A program made the position numbers and the translations under genes. The notes below the pieces were generated by a model. That model was not told the origin of the DNA and did not search any database. It saw nothing but the letters and a program-made list of their open reading frames with translations. Source: an uncultured Marinilabiliaceae bacterium (GTDB lineage: Bacteria; Bacteroidota; Bacteroidia; Bacteroidales; Marinilabiliaceae). Taken from it: a DNA stretch of 28,498 bases. Below, piece after piece: positions 6,660-14,475 of the stretch (position 1 is its first letter; every line of letters starts with the position of its first letter). The stretch is taken from the NCBI GenBank assembly GCA_905235955.1, contig CAJONN010000001.1:1-28498 (forward strand), in the 5' to 3' direction.

Positions 6660-9578
6660 TTAGAATTTAAATCCGATATTGAGGAATGCATTGAGCGAAT
6701 TGGCATAATAGTATTTTGAATTTCGTGAGAAGCGATAGGCTTTGCCTTCGCCTTTGGTGTATATGCCGTTGCTCTCGCTATAATAGTAGTCGTCGCGGTT
6801 TTGCTCATATCCGCCTGTGCGCATATTGGTGTTGTTTGTGAGATTGTTGACCGACAAATTGATGCTCAGCGACTTGCGACGTAAACGTATGTTTTTGCCT
6901 ACCGACAAATCTATCATATAGTCGCCACTGAAACGCTCTTGATGTGCAGCATAGCTCTTCACAAATTGTCCGCTATTGTCGTATAACAATCCTCCATTCT
7001 CTTTTATGTCGGCTTTGGTTACTTCGTAAGCCAAACGTCCTAAGTTGTCGACGCTCGATGGGGTATATACTCTACCATTAGTTTTGTATGTGCTTGTGAG
7101 TCGTCGGTAGGGCGAGAAGGCTATGTATATACGGTCGTAGTAGTTGATGTTAGCTTCAAAAAACCAACCATTTATGTTGTAGTTGATGCCAAAGTTGAGG
7201 GCTGTAAGTGGTGTGCCGCTTACACGCATATTTTCTGCCACTACACGTAGTTGCTCGGCTTCGCCACTGGGTGTTGTGTAGCTATTGAGCTTTTGCACTT
7301 CGTTGTAGTCCATACCTTCGTAGCTTATTTGCGCAAGCGGATTGTTGGTATATTTGGCATCGGCTACTGTACCTATTGCATGCACTGATAGGCTGCTGAG
7401 TATCTGATAGTTGAGAGCTACTTCTATGCCATAATGCTCTTTCTCTATATTGCTCATTGTGAGGTAGGTAAAGGTGCTTTGTTGGTCGTTGTAGAAGGCT
7501 GTTTGCTCCACTTGGTCAGCAAATTGTGTGTAGTAGCCACTCACTTTGCCAAAGAGGTTTGCTATGCGAAACTGATATGATGCTTCGCCACTCAATATTT
7601 TTTCGAGTTCAAGGTTGTTGACAAAGTTGTTTTGTATGCTTGCTGATACAAAGCTATTGCGAGCTTGTGGTGCAATGGCTGCATAACCTCCACCTACGCT
7701 TATATAGTGGTTGGCTCCGGGATGATAGGTAACCGATGCTCCCACTTCGCTGCCTACAAATTGGGCTTTGCCACTCTTGCCGTATGAGTTGTGTGGTGCT
7801 CTGCCATTTTGCATTTTACCATTGCGCTCTATCGAGGTTGCTTCTACGCCAAGTTGTGCATTAGCTGTTAGCGGACCGTATGCAAACTGATATTGTCCCC
7901 ATGCTCGAGCCTTCAGCACATCGATATTGTAGTTGTAGCCAAACTTATCGTCTACACCTATTTGCCTATTGGGGTGGCGCATATCGTTTTGTGCTTCGTT
8001 GCTTTTTGCGCCGTAGTCGTTTACTGAATATTTGTCAAGGTCGGTATACTTCGAAGCACCAAGTAGGTCGGCCATTGTTTTGTAGTGCATACCTCGAGTT
8101 GCATTGCCAAATATGCCTGCCGTATACTTGTGATGTTGGTTTACGTTGTGCTTCCAAGTAGCACTAAGCAAACCTGCTGCCTGATTGTTGTGTCTGCGCT
8201 CTTGATAATAAAGAGCCTCGCCACCATTTGCTTCGCTCACACTGTTGACGTAGTACATGCGGTCCCAATCTATCTGCCTATTGGCTTTGTCTGATGTCCA
8301 ATGATTGAGCAAAGTATTGTATTGGTCAATAAAGTACGGATTTTGTGCCAAATATTCGCCATTGTTTTTCGTTTCGTCATAAACATCAAACACCGACGAT
8401 GGCAAATTCTTATAATAGTCGGGGCGTGGGTCGTAGGCATCGCCCGCCCAGCCAAGTGCCGTTGTGCTATATAATGCATATTTGAATCCGCCCGATACAG
8501 TTAGGCGCGAGTCAGTTGTTGCGTCCCAGTCCCAAGTGATAATAGTTGTTGGCTCGTAGTCGTTTACTATGCGAGCGTTGCGTTTTTCGCCATTTTGATA
8601 GCCCCAATTGGGGTTGTAGTAGTGGCTGTTGGCAAGCCAATAAGCCTCTTCGGTTGATGCAGCTTGTTGGGCACGCTCAGTGGGTGCGCCAAATGTTGCG
8701 AGCGAGATGCTATGCTTGTCGTTGATGTGTTTTTCGGCTGAAAGAAAATAGCTAAGCGAATTGTAGAATGTGCCCTCTATTACACCTTCATTGGCCCACC
8801 TATAACCCACCGAACCTGCAAATGCCCATCCGTTGGCAAGCAAGCCTGTAGCGTAGGTGTACATGGCGCGTGCTTTGTAGTTGCGGTTGCATACTGACAC
8901 TGTGAGTTTGTTGCCAGTTGCAAATTGGCTTGCACGTGTGTTGATGTTCGATGCACCGCCTATATTGTTTAGTCCAAAATGGTTGTATTCGTGGTGCGAA
9001 ACGCTTTCTTGATTGCGTGTAGCATCGTTCATGCCACCTATCAATGCGTAGTTGAAGTTGCCTCGCTCTATGTCGTTGAATAGCAATCCATTTATGTAGG
9101 TTTGGCTATACTGATTCTCATAGGCTCTGACGCGAAAACGCATTGCGCTAAATAGATATCCAACTTTCGATGCATAAGGGTCGTTGTTGCCTGAAAGTAC
9201 TGATGTTACGGTTTGTGATACATCGCTGTCATCGTCGAGCTGACTCTCGGTGAAGGTGAAATCTGAGTTGTCGTCGTCAGAATAGAGTTCGGCAGTAGCA
9301 AGTGCTATGCGCAGAGGTTCGGCTGACGAAATGTGTACTGTTTGTTCCTGATAGCCAATATATGACACAACTATGTCAGTTGGCAAAGTGAGAGCTGACA
9401 GCCTAAATTGTCCGTTGGCATCAGCTATTGTGCCTTGTGTTGTATGTGCTATAGTTAGCGCGGCACCTGCCAGAGGCTGACCTGTTTGGGCATCAACTAC
9501 TACGCCCAATACATCGCTCTGCGCTGATGCTATGGCTACATTAAGCACCAACAACATTAGTAGCAAAAGGTTTTTCAT
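6660..9578 (-). CDS. TonB-dependent outer-membrane receptor with carboxypeptidase-regulatory-like N-terminal domain
   Basis: 972 residues. A signal peptide (cleavage after ASA, near residue 19) precedes a CarboxypepD_reg-like domain at about 23-95 (DVLGVVVDAQTGQPLAGAAL, then IVVSYIGYQEQTV). Next come an acidic linker (97-120, with DDDNSD and LDDDSD), a plug at about 125-235 (FRVRAYENQYSQTYINGLLF, then NNIGGASNINTRAS) and a large aromatic-rich beta barrel ending in LNIGFKF, with the expected C-terminal Phe. It is not followed by SusD, so it is not a classical Sus pair. It sits 59 nt after an exported DNase I-like hydrolase and 15 nt before the DUF5689 lipoprotein. The substrate is inferred from those neighbours to be nucleic-acid breakdown products. 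Energy would come from a TonB complex such as the one at 19277-21322. Confidence 0.93.
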   Translation of the reverse strand: MKNLLLLMLLVLNVAIASAQSDVLGVVVDAQTGQPLAGAALTIAHTTQGTIADANGQFRLSALTLPTDIVVSYIGYQEQTVHISSAEPLRIALATAELYSDDDNSDFTFTESQLDDDSDVSQTVTSVLSGNNDPYASKVGYLFSAMRFRVRAYENQYSQTYINGLLFNDIERGNFNYALIGGMNDATRNQESVSHHEYNHFGLNNIGGASNINTRASQFATGNKLTVSVCNRNYKARAMYTYATGLLANGWAFAGSVGYRWANEGVIEGTFYNSLSYFLSAEKHINDKHSISLATFGAPTERAQQAASTEEAYWLANSHYYNPNWGYQNGEKRNARIVNDYEPTTIITWDWDATTDSRLTVSGGFKYALYSTTALGWAGDAYDPRPDYYKNLPSSVFDVYDETKNNGEYLAQNPYFIDQYNTLLNHWTSDKANRQIDWDRMYYVNSVSEANGGEALYYQERRHNNQAAGLLSATWKHNVNQHHKYTAGIFGNATRGMHYKTMADLLGASKYTDLDKYSVNDYGAKSNEAQNDMRHPNRQIGVDDKFGYNYNIDVLKARAWGQYQFAYGPLTANAQLGVEATSIERNGKMQNGRAPHNSYGKSGKAQFVGSEVGASVTYHPGANHYISVGGGYAAIAPQARNSFVSASIQNNFVNNLELEKILSGEASYQFRIANLFGKVSGYYTQFADQVEQTAFYNDQQSTFTYLTMSNIEKEHYGIEVALNYQILSSLSVHAIGTVADAKYTNNPLAQISYEGMDYNEVQKLNSYTTPSGEAEQLRVVAENMRVSGTPLTALNFGINYNINGWFFEANINYYDRIYIAFSPYRRLTSTYKTNGRVYTPSSVDNLGRLAYEVTKADIKENGGLLYDNSGQFVKSYAAHQERFSGDYMIDLSVGKNIRLRRKSLSINLSVNNLTNNTNMRTGGYEQNRDDYYYSESNGIYTKGEGKAYRFSRNSKYYYANSLNAFLNIGFKF

Positions 9579-9637
9579 TGTTTGAGTTTGTCCGTTAGTT
9601 TTTTGTTTTGAGAAGAATATTATCTGTTGTTGAAAAA

Positions 9638-10678
9638 TTAGTCTGCAATTTCTTTAATAAGGTATACACTTGTGGGCAAGTGGTCGCTATAGCCGTTGAG
9701 CCAAACGCCACCAGCATGTGTACGCAGTGGTGAACCCTTGTATTTGCCATCTTGCTGAAGCAGATAGTCGCGTACAAATACCTCAGAACTAAAGTATTTT
9801 ATGTCCTTTCGGTCAGTGCCAATAAGTGCGCCCGATATTATAATTTGGTCAAACAGATTCCATTTGCCATTGTAGAGCAAAGTGCCTTGACCTTTACTAT
9901 ATAGTATATCCCAAAAAGGGTTGTACATATCGTTGTTGTTCTTTACATCTTTGATGCGATGCACAGCACCGAGTCCGTCAGTTACGCTTTTGTTGTTCGG
10001 GTCATCATTGAGGTCGCCCATTACTATCACTTTCGAACCCGGATATGCACGCAAGAGCGAATCTTTAACGGCACGTAATTGCACTCCAGCACGTTCGCGC
10101 ACTGCACTTTCAGCAGCTCTCGATGGCCAGTGATTGACCACTACGTGCAATGTCTCGCCAGCCATTTTGCCAGTGGCAACCAGAAAACCGCGTGTGATGT
10201 GTGTAGTGTCGTTGTTAGGATATACGTAAGGTACAAGGCATGAATCAGTAAGCTGAAAGAAACGCGGATTGTAGAGCACTGCGCACTCTACACCACGCCT
10301 ATCCGGACCATCGATGTGCATTATCTTGAAGCCTCTGTCGCGCAATGCTGGCTGACGTAGCAAATCTTCGAGTACGCCCCTATTTTCGACCTCTGAAACG
10401 CCTATGATTGAGGCACCAGCTTTTATTTTGCTTGTGCAAAGTTCGCTCAGCACTCTCGACAAATTAGTAAGTTTGGCTCTGTATTTCTGGCCTGTCCATT
10501 TATATGAGCCGTTGGGCAAAAATTCCCAATCGTTTTTGCCATAGTCATGACAAGTATCGAAAAGGTTTTCGAGGTTGTAGAATGCCACGCCATAGAGTGC
10601 GTATTTCTTTTGCTGCGCTGTGGTTGCTAACACTATTGCAAGCATTGCTACCAACACAGCCATAAAACGTCTGCTCAT
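9638..10678 (-). CDS. Secreted endonuclease/exonuclease/phosphatase (DNase I-like) family hydrolase
   Basis: 346 residues with an N-terminal signal (MSRRFMAVLVAMLAIVLATT, cleavage near AQQ), so exported. The DNase I-like fold motifs are present in order: FYNLENLFD (N35, E37), the metal-binding SEVENR (E96, E98), NHWPSR (N182, H183), GDLNDDP (D222, N224), DQIIIS, and terminal SDHLP (D332, H333). All catalytic residues expected of the family are therefore intact. Substrate may be DNA, RNA or another phosphodiester; sphingomyelinase-like members share the fold but not the neighbours seen here. It is the first gene of the five-gene operon, with a TATCTTTG box about 37 nt upstream, and it diverges from rpsA. 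Confidence 0.92.
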   Translation of the reverse strand: MSRRFMAVLVAMLAIVLATTAQQKKYALYGVAFYNLENLFDTCHDYGKNDWEFLPNGSYKWTGQKYRAKLTNLSRVLSELCTSKIKAGASIIGVSEVENRGVLEDLLRQPALRDRGFKIMHIDGPDRRGVECAVLYNPRFFQLTDSCLVPYVYPNNDTTHITRGFLVATGKMAGETLHVVVNHWPSRAAESAVRERAGVQLRAVKDSLLRAYPGSKVIVMGDLNDDPNNKSVTDGLGAVHRIKDVKNNNDMYNPFWDILYSKGQGTLLYNGKWNLFDQIIISGALIGTDRKDIKYFSSEVFVRDYLLQQDGKYKGSPLRTHAGGVWLNGYSDHLPTSVYLIKEIAD

Positions 10679-10714
10679 ATTGTCTATTATTCGTGTTTTT
10701 CACATTTTATGTGG

Positions 10715-10722
10715 CAAAGATA
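10715..10722 (-). promoter_or_regulatory. -7 box (TATCTTTG) for the nuclease/receptor operon
   Basis: Minus-strand TATCTTTG is a perfect match to TAnnTTTG, about 37 nt before the start codon of the DNase I-like gene. No TTTG is found at the ideal -33 distance; a nearby TTTG is only 10 nt away. An alternative sigma factor or an activator could compensate. The rest of 10723-10792 holds nothing recognisable. Confidence 0.5.
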
Positions 10723-10792
10723 CTGAATATCACAAATTGCATAGTATGTATAAGGTTGCTTTTTGTCTAAAAATACCTTAAATAATAGTGCT

Positions 10793-10958
10793 AACTCAAG
10801 TTTTGTAAATAGGAATGCACAGAAAATAAGCCCTGAGAATGGGCGAAAGAAATATACTCAACAAATTGTTTTTCAACAATGAGCACGAAACTCGACTAAT
10901 GAAAAAGCCGTGTTTGGAAATTTGTTTGTAGTACATTTCTACTTGCGAAACTTGAGTT
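10793..10958. mobile_element. MITE-like element, complete copy R2 (166 bp with inverted terminal repeats)
   Basis: The ends are imperfect inverted repeats: AACTCAAGTTTTGTAAATAG at 10793-10812 and CTACTTGCGAAACTTGAGTT at 10939-10958, 17 of 20 bases pairing. Weaker similarity extends to about 28 bp. A GCT triplet directly flanks both sides and could be a 3-bp target duplication. Inside are a GCCC-N7-GGGC hairpin (from about 10830) and an ATTGTT-TTTC-AACAAT hairpin (10865-10880). No reading frame of useful length exists, so movement would need a transposase supplied elsewhere. It lies in the 505-bp region between the divergent nuclease operon and rpsA. Related copies occur at 1-114, 19103-19200 and 28351-28498. 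Bases 10959-11078 are A/T-rich with nothing recognised. Confidence 0.7.
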
Positions 10959-11078
10959 GCTATATAAATATCCGTTTATTTTATTGATTTATAATACTTT
11001 AACTTAAGTAAGAAAGTCGGGCTAAATGAAAGAGCTATAGTGTTTTTATAAAAAGAGGTGTTAAGGGTGGTCAAAAAT

Positions 11079-11110
11079 TTTGATAATTAGATGTACAATT
11101 TGTAATTTTG
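11079..11110 (+). promoter_or_regulatory. Promoter of rpsA (TTTG-N20-TAATTTTG)
   Basis: TTTG at 11079-11082 and TAATTTTG at 11103-11110 are separated by exactly 20 nt. This is a perfect match to the Bacteroidota housekeeping consensus (-33 TTTG, -7 TAnnTTTG). Transcription would start near 11117, giving a leader of about 67 nt before rpsA. This is the best promoter match in the window, as expected for a ribosomal protein gene. Confidence 0.8.
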
Positions 11111-11148
11111 CGCCCGTTAGTCTGCACCAAAGTGTGCGGAACAGCATA

Positions 11149-11187
11149 ATGTCTAATCTATTAATTAGTAATTTTAAAATTCAATGA
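11149..11187 (+). other. 12-codon upstream reading frame overlapping the rpsA start (ATGA)
   Basis: Downstream of the predicted transcription start, an ATG at 11149 opens a frame encoding MSNLLISNFKIQ. It ends in TGA at 11185-11187, which overlaps the rpsA ATG at 11184 as ATGA. That is the usual geometry of translational coupling. It may also be chance: the leader is A/T-rich and no Shine-Dalgarno sequence is seen for either start. Confidence 0.35.
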
Positions 11188-12959
11188 GTAACGAAGTTCA
11201 AGGCGTTGAAGGTTTCGACTGGGAAGCGCTTGAGAATGGCGGTGTTACCGCAGAGCTCTCGAAAGACGAGCTTGTAAAGAAGTATGACGAGTCACTTACC
11301 TCTATTATAGAGAAAGATGTGACAAAGGGCGTTGTGATTTCGCTCAACAAACGTGAAGTAGTAGTAAACGTTGGCGCTAAGTCTGATGGTATCGTTAGCC
11401 GCAACGAATTCCGCTACAACCCTGACCTCAAAGTTGGTGATGAGGTTGAAGTATACGTAGAAAACCAAGAAGACAAGAGCGGTCAGCTCGTACTTTCACA
11501 CAAGAAAGCACGCGCAATGCGCTCATGGGACAGTGTAAACGCTGCTCTCGAAAAAGACGAAATTGTAAAGGGCTACATCAAGTGCCGTACAAAGGGTGGT
11601 ATGATTGTAGATGTATTTGGCATCGAAGCATTCCTTCCTGGCTCACAAATAGATGTTAAGCCAATTCGCGACTACGATGTATTCGTAGGTAAGACAATGG
11701 AATTCAAGATTGTAAAAATCAACTCAGAATTCCGCAACGTTGTTGTTTCGCACAAGGCACTCATCGAAGCCGAACTCGAACAACAGAAGAAAGAAATTAT
11801 CTCTAAGCTCGAAAAAGGTCAGGTACTTGAAGGTATCGTTAAAAATATCACTTCATACGGTGTATTCATCGACCTTGGCGGCGTAGATGGCTTGATTCAT
11901 ATCACCGACCTCTCTTGGGGTCGCGTATCTCATCCTGAAGAAATCGTTCAGCTCGACCAAAAAATCAACGTTGTTATTCTCGACTTCGACGACGAGAAAA
12001 AGCGCATAGCTCTTGGTCTCAAGCAACTCACTCCTCACCCATGGGAAGCACTCGATGCTAACCTCAAAGTAGGCGACAAGGTGAAGGGCAAAGTAGTTGT
12101 TATGGCTGACTATGGTGCATTTGTAGAGATAGCACCGGGCGTAGAAGGCCTGATACATGTATCAGAAATGTCATGGTCACAGCACTTGCGTTCAGCTCAA
12201 GACTTCTTGAAAGTTGGCGACGAAATTGAGGCACAAATCCTCACTCTCGATCGTGAAGAACGTAAGATGTCGCTTGGTATCAAGCAACTCCACCCAGATC
12301 CATGGGCAGAGATCGAAACTAAATATGCCGTTGGTTCTAAGCACACTGCAACAGTTCGCAACTTTACCAACTTTGGCGTATTTGCTGAAATCGAAGAGGG
12401 TATCGATGGTCTTATCCACATCAGCGACCTCTCTTGGACTAAGAAGATCAAACACCCAGCTGAGTTTACTAAAGTAGGCGATAAAATTGAGGTAGTTGTT
12501 CTTGAAATAGACAAAGAAAACCGTCGTTTGAGCCTCGGTCATAAGCAACTCGAAGAAAATCCATGGGATGTATTCGAAACAATCTTCACAGTAGACTCAG
12601 TACACGAAGGTACAATCACTGAAATCTTCGACAAGGGTGCTGTAATAGCATTGCCTTATGGCGTTGAAGGCTTCGCTACACCTCGTCACTTGACCAAGGA
12701 GGATGGCTCACAAGCTAAAGTTGATGAGAAGCTCCCATTCAAGGTGCTCGAATTCAACAAGGGTGCAAAACGCATCATTCTCTCTCACTCACGTACATTT
12801 GAAGAGGCTAAGGCTGACGAGAGCAAGAAAGCTAAGACAACTAAGAAAGCTGCCACTAAGAAAGTAGAAAAAGCTGCTGAAGCAAGCACTACACTTGGCG
12901 ACATCTCAAGCTTGGCAGCTCTCAAAGAGCAGTTCGAAGCAGCTGAGAAAAAAGACTAA
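11184..12959 (+). CDS. rpsA: 30S ribosomal protein S1
   Basis: 591 residues with six consecutive S1 (OB-fold) repeats at about 37-107, 122-195, 208-280, 295-367, 380-454 and 465-540. Repeats three to five are the most canonical, each with a YGVF/YGAF/FGVF core followed by a [DE]GLIH[IV]S/T motif. S1 holds mRNA on the small subunit and is important where Shine-Dalgarno sequences are weak, as here. A Lys/Ala/Glu-rich tail (about 545-591) follows the last repeat. The gene has its own consensus promoter and a hairpin terminator, so it is probably monocistronic. Length and domain number match the family. Confidence 0.97.
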   Translation: MSNEVQGVEGFDWEALENGGVTAELSKDELVKKYDESLTSIIEKDVTKGVVISLNKREVVVNVGAKSDGIVSRNEFRYNPDLKVGDEVEVYVENQEDKSGQLVLSHKKARAMRSWDSVNAALEKDEIVKGYIKCRTKGGMIVDVFGIEAFLPGSQIDVKPIRDYDVFVGKTMEFKIVKINSEFRNVVVSHKALIEAELEQQKKEIISKLEKGQVLEGIVKNITSYGVFIDLGGVDGLIHITDLSWGRVSHPEEIVQLDQKINVVILDFDDEKKRIALGLKQLTPHPWEALDANLKVGDKVKGKVVVMADYGAFVEIAPGVEGLIHVSEMSWSQHLRSAQDFLKVGDEIEAQILTLDREERKMSLGIKQLHPDPWAEIETKYAVGSKHTATVRNFTNFGVFAEIEEGIDGLIHISDLSWTKKIKHPAEFTKVGDKIEVVVLEIDKENRRLSLGHKQLEENPWDVFETIFTVDSVHEGTITEIFDKGAVIALPYGVEGFATPRHLTKEDGSQAKVDEKLPFKVLEFNKGAKRIILSHSRTFEEAKADESKKAKTTKKAATKKVEKAAEASTTLGDISSLAALKEQFEAAEKKD

Positions 12960-12974
12960 AACAGAAAAAAGTTT

Positions 12975-13015
12975 GTGTGCTACAAACTAAAAAAGTAGCA
13001 CACTCACTTTTTTTA
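12975..13015 (+). terminator. Rho-independent terminator of rpsA
   Basis: GTGTGCTAC at 12975-12983 pairs perfectly with GTAGCACAC at 12995-13003 around an A-rich loop. A run of seven T bases follows within 12 nt. It starts 16 nt after the rpsA stop codon. Confidence 0.85.
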
Positions 13016-13028
13016 GTCAGAATAATAG

Positions 13029-13078
13029 CGGACGTAGGACTTGCTCGCAAACACAATAAGCGTGTAGCCCTACGTCCG
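13029..13078 (+). other. Hairpin in the leader of the STAS-rnz unit
   Basis: CGGACGTAGG at 13029-13038 pairs perfectly with CCTACGTCCG at 13069-13078, enclosing a 30-nt loop. The stem is G/C-rich in an otherwise A/T-rich gap and is not followed by a T-run, so it is not a simple terminator. It ends 34 nt before the STAS start. No TAnnTTTG box was seen between the rpsA terminator and this gene. It may be a regulatory structure, an operator or a repeat fragment. Confidence 0.6.
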
Positions 13079-13112
13079 TATTTATACAAGAAAGAACAAA
13101 CATCTTTTGGCG

Positions 13113-13448
13113 ATGAACTTCAAAGTAGAAAAAAGAGAAACGTATTCGGTAGTTACCATGCTTTCGGAACGTCTCGATACATATACAACAGCAGAATTGC
13201 GTTCAGAATTGGTATTGTTGGCAGGTGATTCGGTAAAAAATATTTTGCTCGATCTTACAACATGTACTTATTGTGACACATCAGGATTGAGTGCCATACT
13301 TATTGCTCATCGCTTGTGTAAAGATGGAAAATTGGTGTTGGTAACTACCAGTACGAGCGTTGAAAATATGCTCTCTATTCAGCGTTTCGAGCCGATGGTT
13401 ATAGTGGTTGATACACTTGCTGACGGCGAAGCAGAGATGTTGAAATAA
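13113..13448 (+). CDS. STAS-domain protein, anti-sigma factor antagonist-like
   Basis: 111 residues forming a single STAS domain. The family motif is present as CDTSGLSA, with S57 in the position that is phosphorylated in SpoIIAA/RsbV-type antagonists. The beta strand NILLDL precedes it and a regular helix follows. The frame could begin at a TTG two codons upstream (13107), but ATG at 13113 fits the family N-terminus (MNFKVEKRE). It is followed 43 nt later by rnz on the same strand. No anti-sigma kinase or sigma factor is encoded nearby, so its partner is unknown. Direct evidence supports the fold, not a specific pathway. Confidence 0.85.
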   Translation: MNFKVEKRETYSVVTMLSERLDTYTTAELRSELVLLAGDSVKNILLDLTTCTYCDTSGLSAILIAHRLCKDGKLVLVTTSTSVENMLSIQRFEPMVIVVDTLADGEAEMLK

Positions 13449-13491
13449 GACAAACTTCAAGGAACAATAAACTCAACGTAGACAAATAGAT

Positions 13492-14403
13492 ATGTCAATG
13501 GAGCTTACTGTCCTCGGCTGTAATTCGGCATTGCCTACATCACAACGAAACCCGTCCGCTCAGATACTCAACGTGTCAGGGCGGACTTTTCTTATCGATT
13601 GTGGTGAAGGTACGCAGTTTCAGATACGGAGGGCTCACATCAATTTTATGCGCATCGAATATATCTTTATTTCGCATACGCATGGCGATCATACTTTCGG
13701 ACTGATAGGGTTGCTCTCAACCATGTCACTTATGAACCGCACATCGCCACTCACCATTTTTTGCGACCCCCGACTGGAGGAGATGCTAAAACCACAAATA
13801 AACTTCTTCATAGACAATTTATCGTTTGAGTTGCATTTTTCGCCTTTGCGATTTGATAAACCTGAGATAATTCTCAATATCAAAGGCGTTGTAGTTCACT
13901 CTATTCCGCTCAAACACAGAGTGCCTACTTGTGGCTTCGTGTTTAAAGAACAGACAAAAGAGCCCAACATAAAAAAACAAGCCATATATAAATATGGACT
14001 GACAATAGCCGACATAGTTTCGATAAAAGGTGGCAAGAAATACTTTGATATTGACGGCAGTGAAGTGCCTCGTTCTGAGCTTGTTACTGAGCCGCCTGCA
14101 CCTCTTAGCTATGCCTATATAAGCGATACTGCATTTATGCCAGAGATAGTGGCGCACATACATGGCGCATCGCTACTTTATCATGAAGCAACATTTGCTG
14201 AAGATAATGCTTTGCTCGCCCAAAAAACATTACATTCTACTGCTATTCAGGCTGCTACAATAGCTCGTTTGGCAAATGTTGGTAAATTGTTGCTCGGACA
14301 TTTCTCAAGCCGATACAAAGATACTGACGTGATAGAGGCAGAGGCACAAACTGTTTTTGCTGATTCTACGGCTGTTTTTGACGGCTTCAAAATACTCTTT
14401 TGA
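13492..14403 (+). CDS. rnz: Ribonuclease Z (tRNA 3'-processing endonuclease)
   Basis: 303-residue metallo-beta-lactamase-fold protein. The zinc-binding motif SHTHGDH (H62, H64, D66, H67) is complete. N-terminal LGCNSALPT and LIDCGEGTQFQIRR are typical of short-form tRNase Z, as are the late SDTAF and LLGHFSSRYKD motifs. The enzyme removes 3' trailers from pre-tRNAs so that CCA can be added or exposed. Length agrees with bacterial RNase Z. It lies 43 nt after the STAS gene, probably cotranscribed, and a weak hairpin follows its stop. An alternative ATG two codons downstream is equally possible. Confidence 0.95.
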   Translation: MSMELTVLGCNSALPTSQRNPSAQILNVSGRTFLIDCGEGTQFQIRRAHINFMRIEYIFISHTHGDHTFGLIGLLSTMSLMNRTSPLTIFCDPRLEEMLKPQINFFIDNLSFELHFSPLRFDKPEIILNIKGVVVHSIPLKHRVPTCGFVFKEQTKEPNIKKQAIYKYGLTIADIVSIKGGKKYFDIDGSEVPRSELVTEPPAPLSYAYISDTAFMPEIVAHIHGASLLYHEATFAEDNALLAQKTLHSTAIQAATIARLANVGKLLLGHFSSRYKDTDVIEAEAQTVFADSTAVFDGFKILF

Positions 14404-14438
14404 GTCAATATCTCTCTATTTTTCAGATATTTTTGACT
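14403..14438 (+). terminator. Possible weak terminator after rnz
   Basis: AGTCAATATCT at 14403-14413 can pair with 14425-14438 (AGATATTTTTGACT) with a 3-nt bulge, followed by AATTTTA. The stem is A/T-rich and imperfect, so termination may be partial. Confidence 0.4.
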
Positions 14439-14475
14439 AATTTTATTCTCAATATATATCAATTAGTATTGAATT

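Noticed and set aside
6660..9578. SusC of a classical polysaccharide utilisation locus
   Set aside because: No SusD-like gene, glycoside hydrolase or SusR/HTCS regulator is present. The neighbours are nucleases.
9638..10678. Sphingomyelinase or inositol phosphatase reading of the DNase I-like protein
   Set aside because: The fold alone allows it, but the neighbouring second nuclease and the receptor make a nucleic-acid role more likely. Not fully excluded.
10790..10961. GCT flanks as proof of a target-site duplication
   Set aside because: Three matching bases can arise by chance; kept only as a possibility.
13016..13112. Riboswitch in the STAS leader
   Set aside because: Only one simple hairpin is visible and no known aptamer core was recognised.
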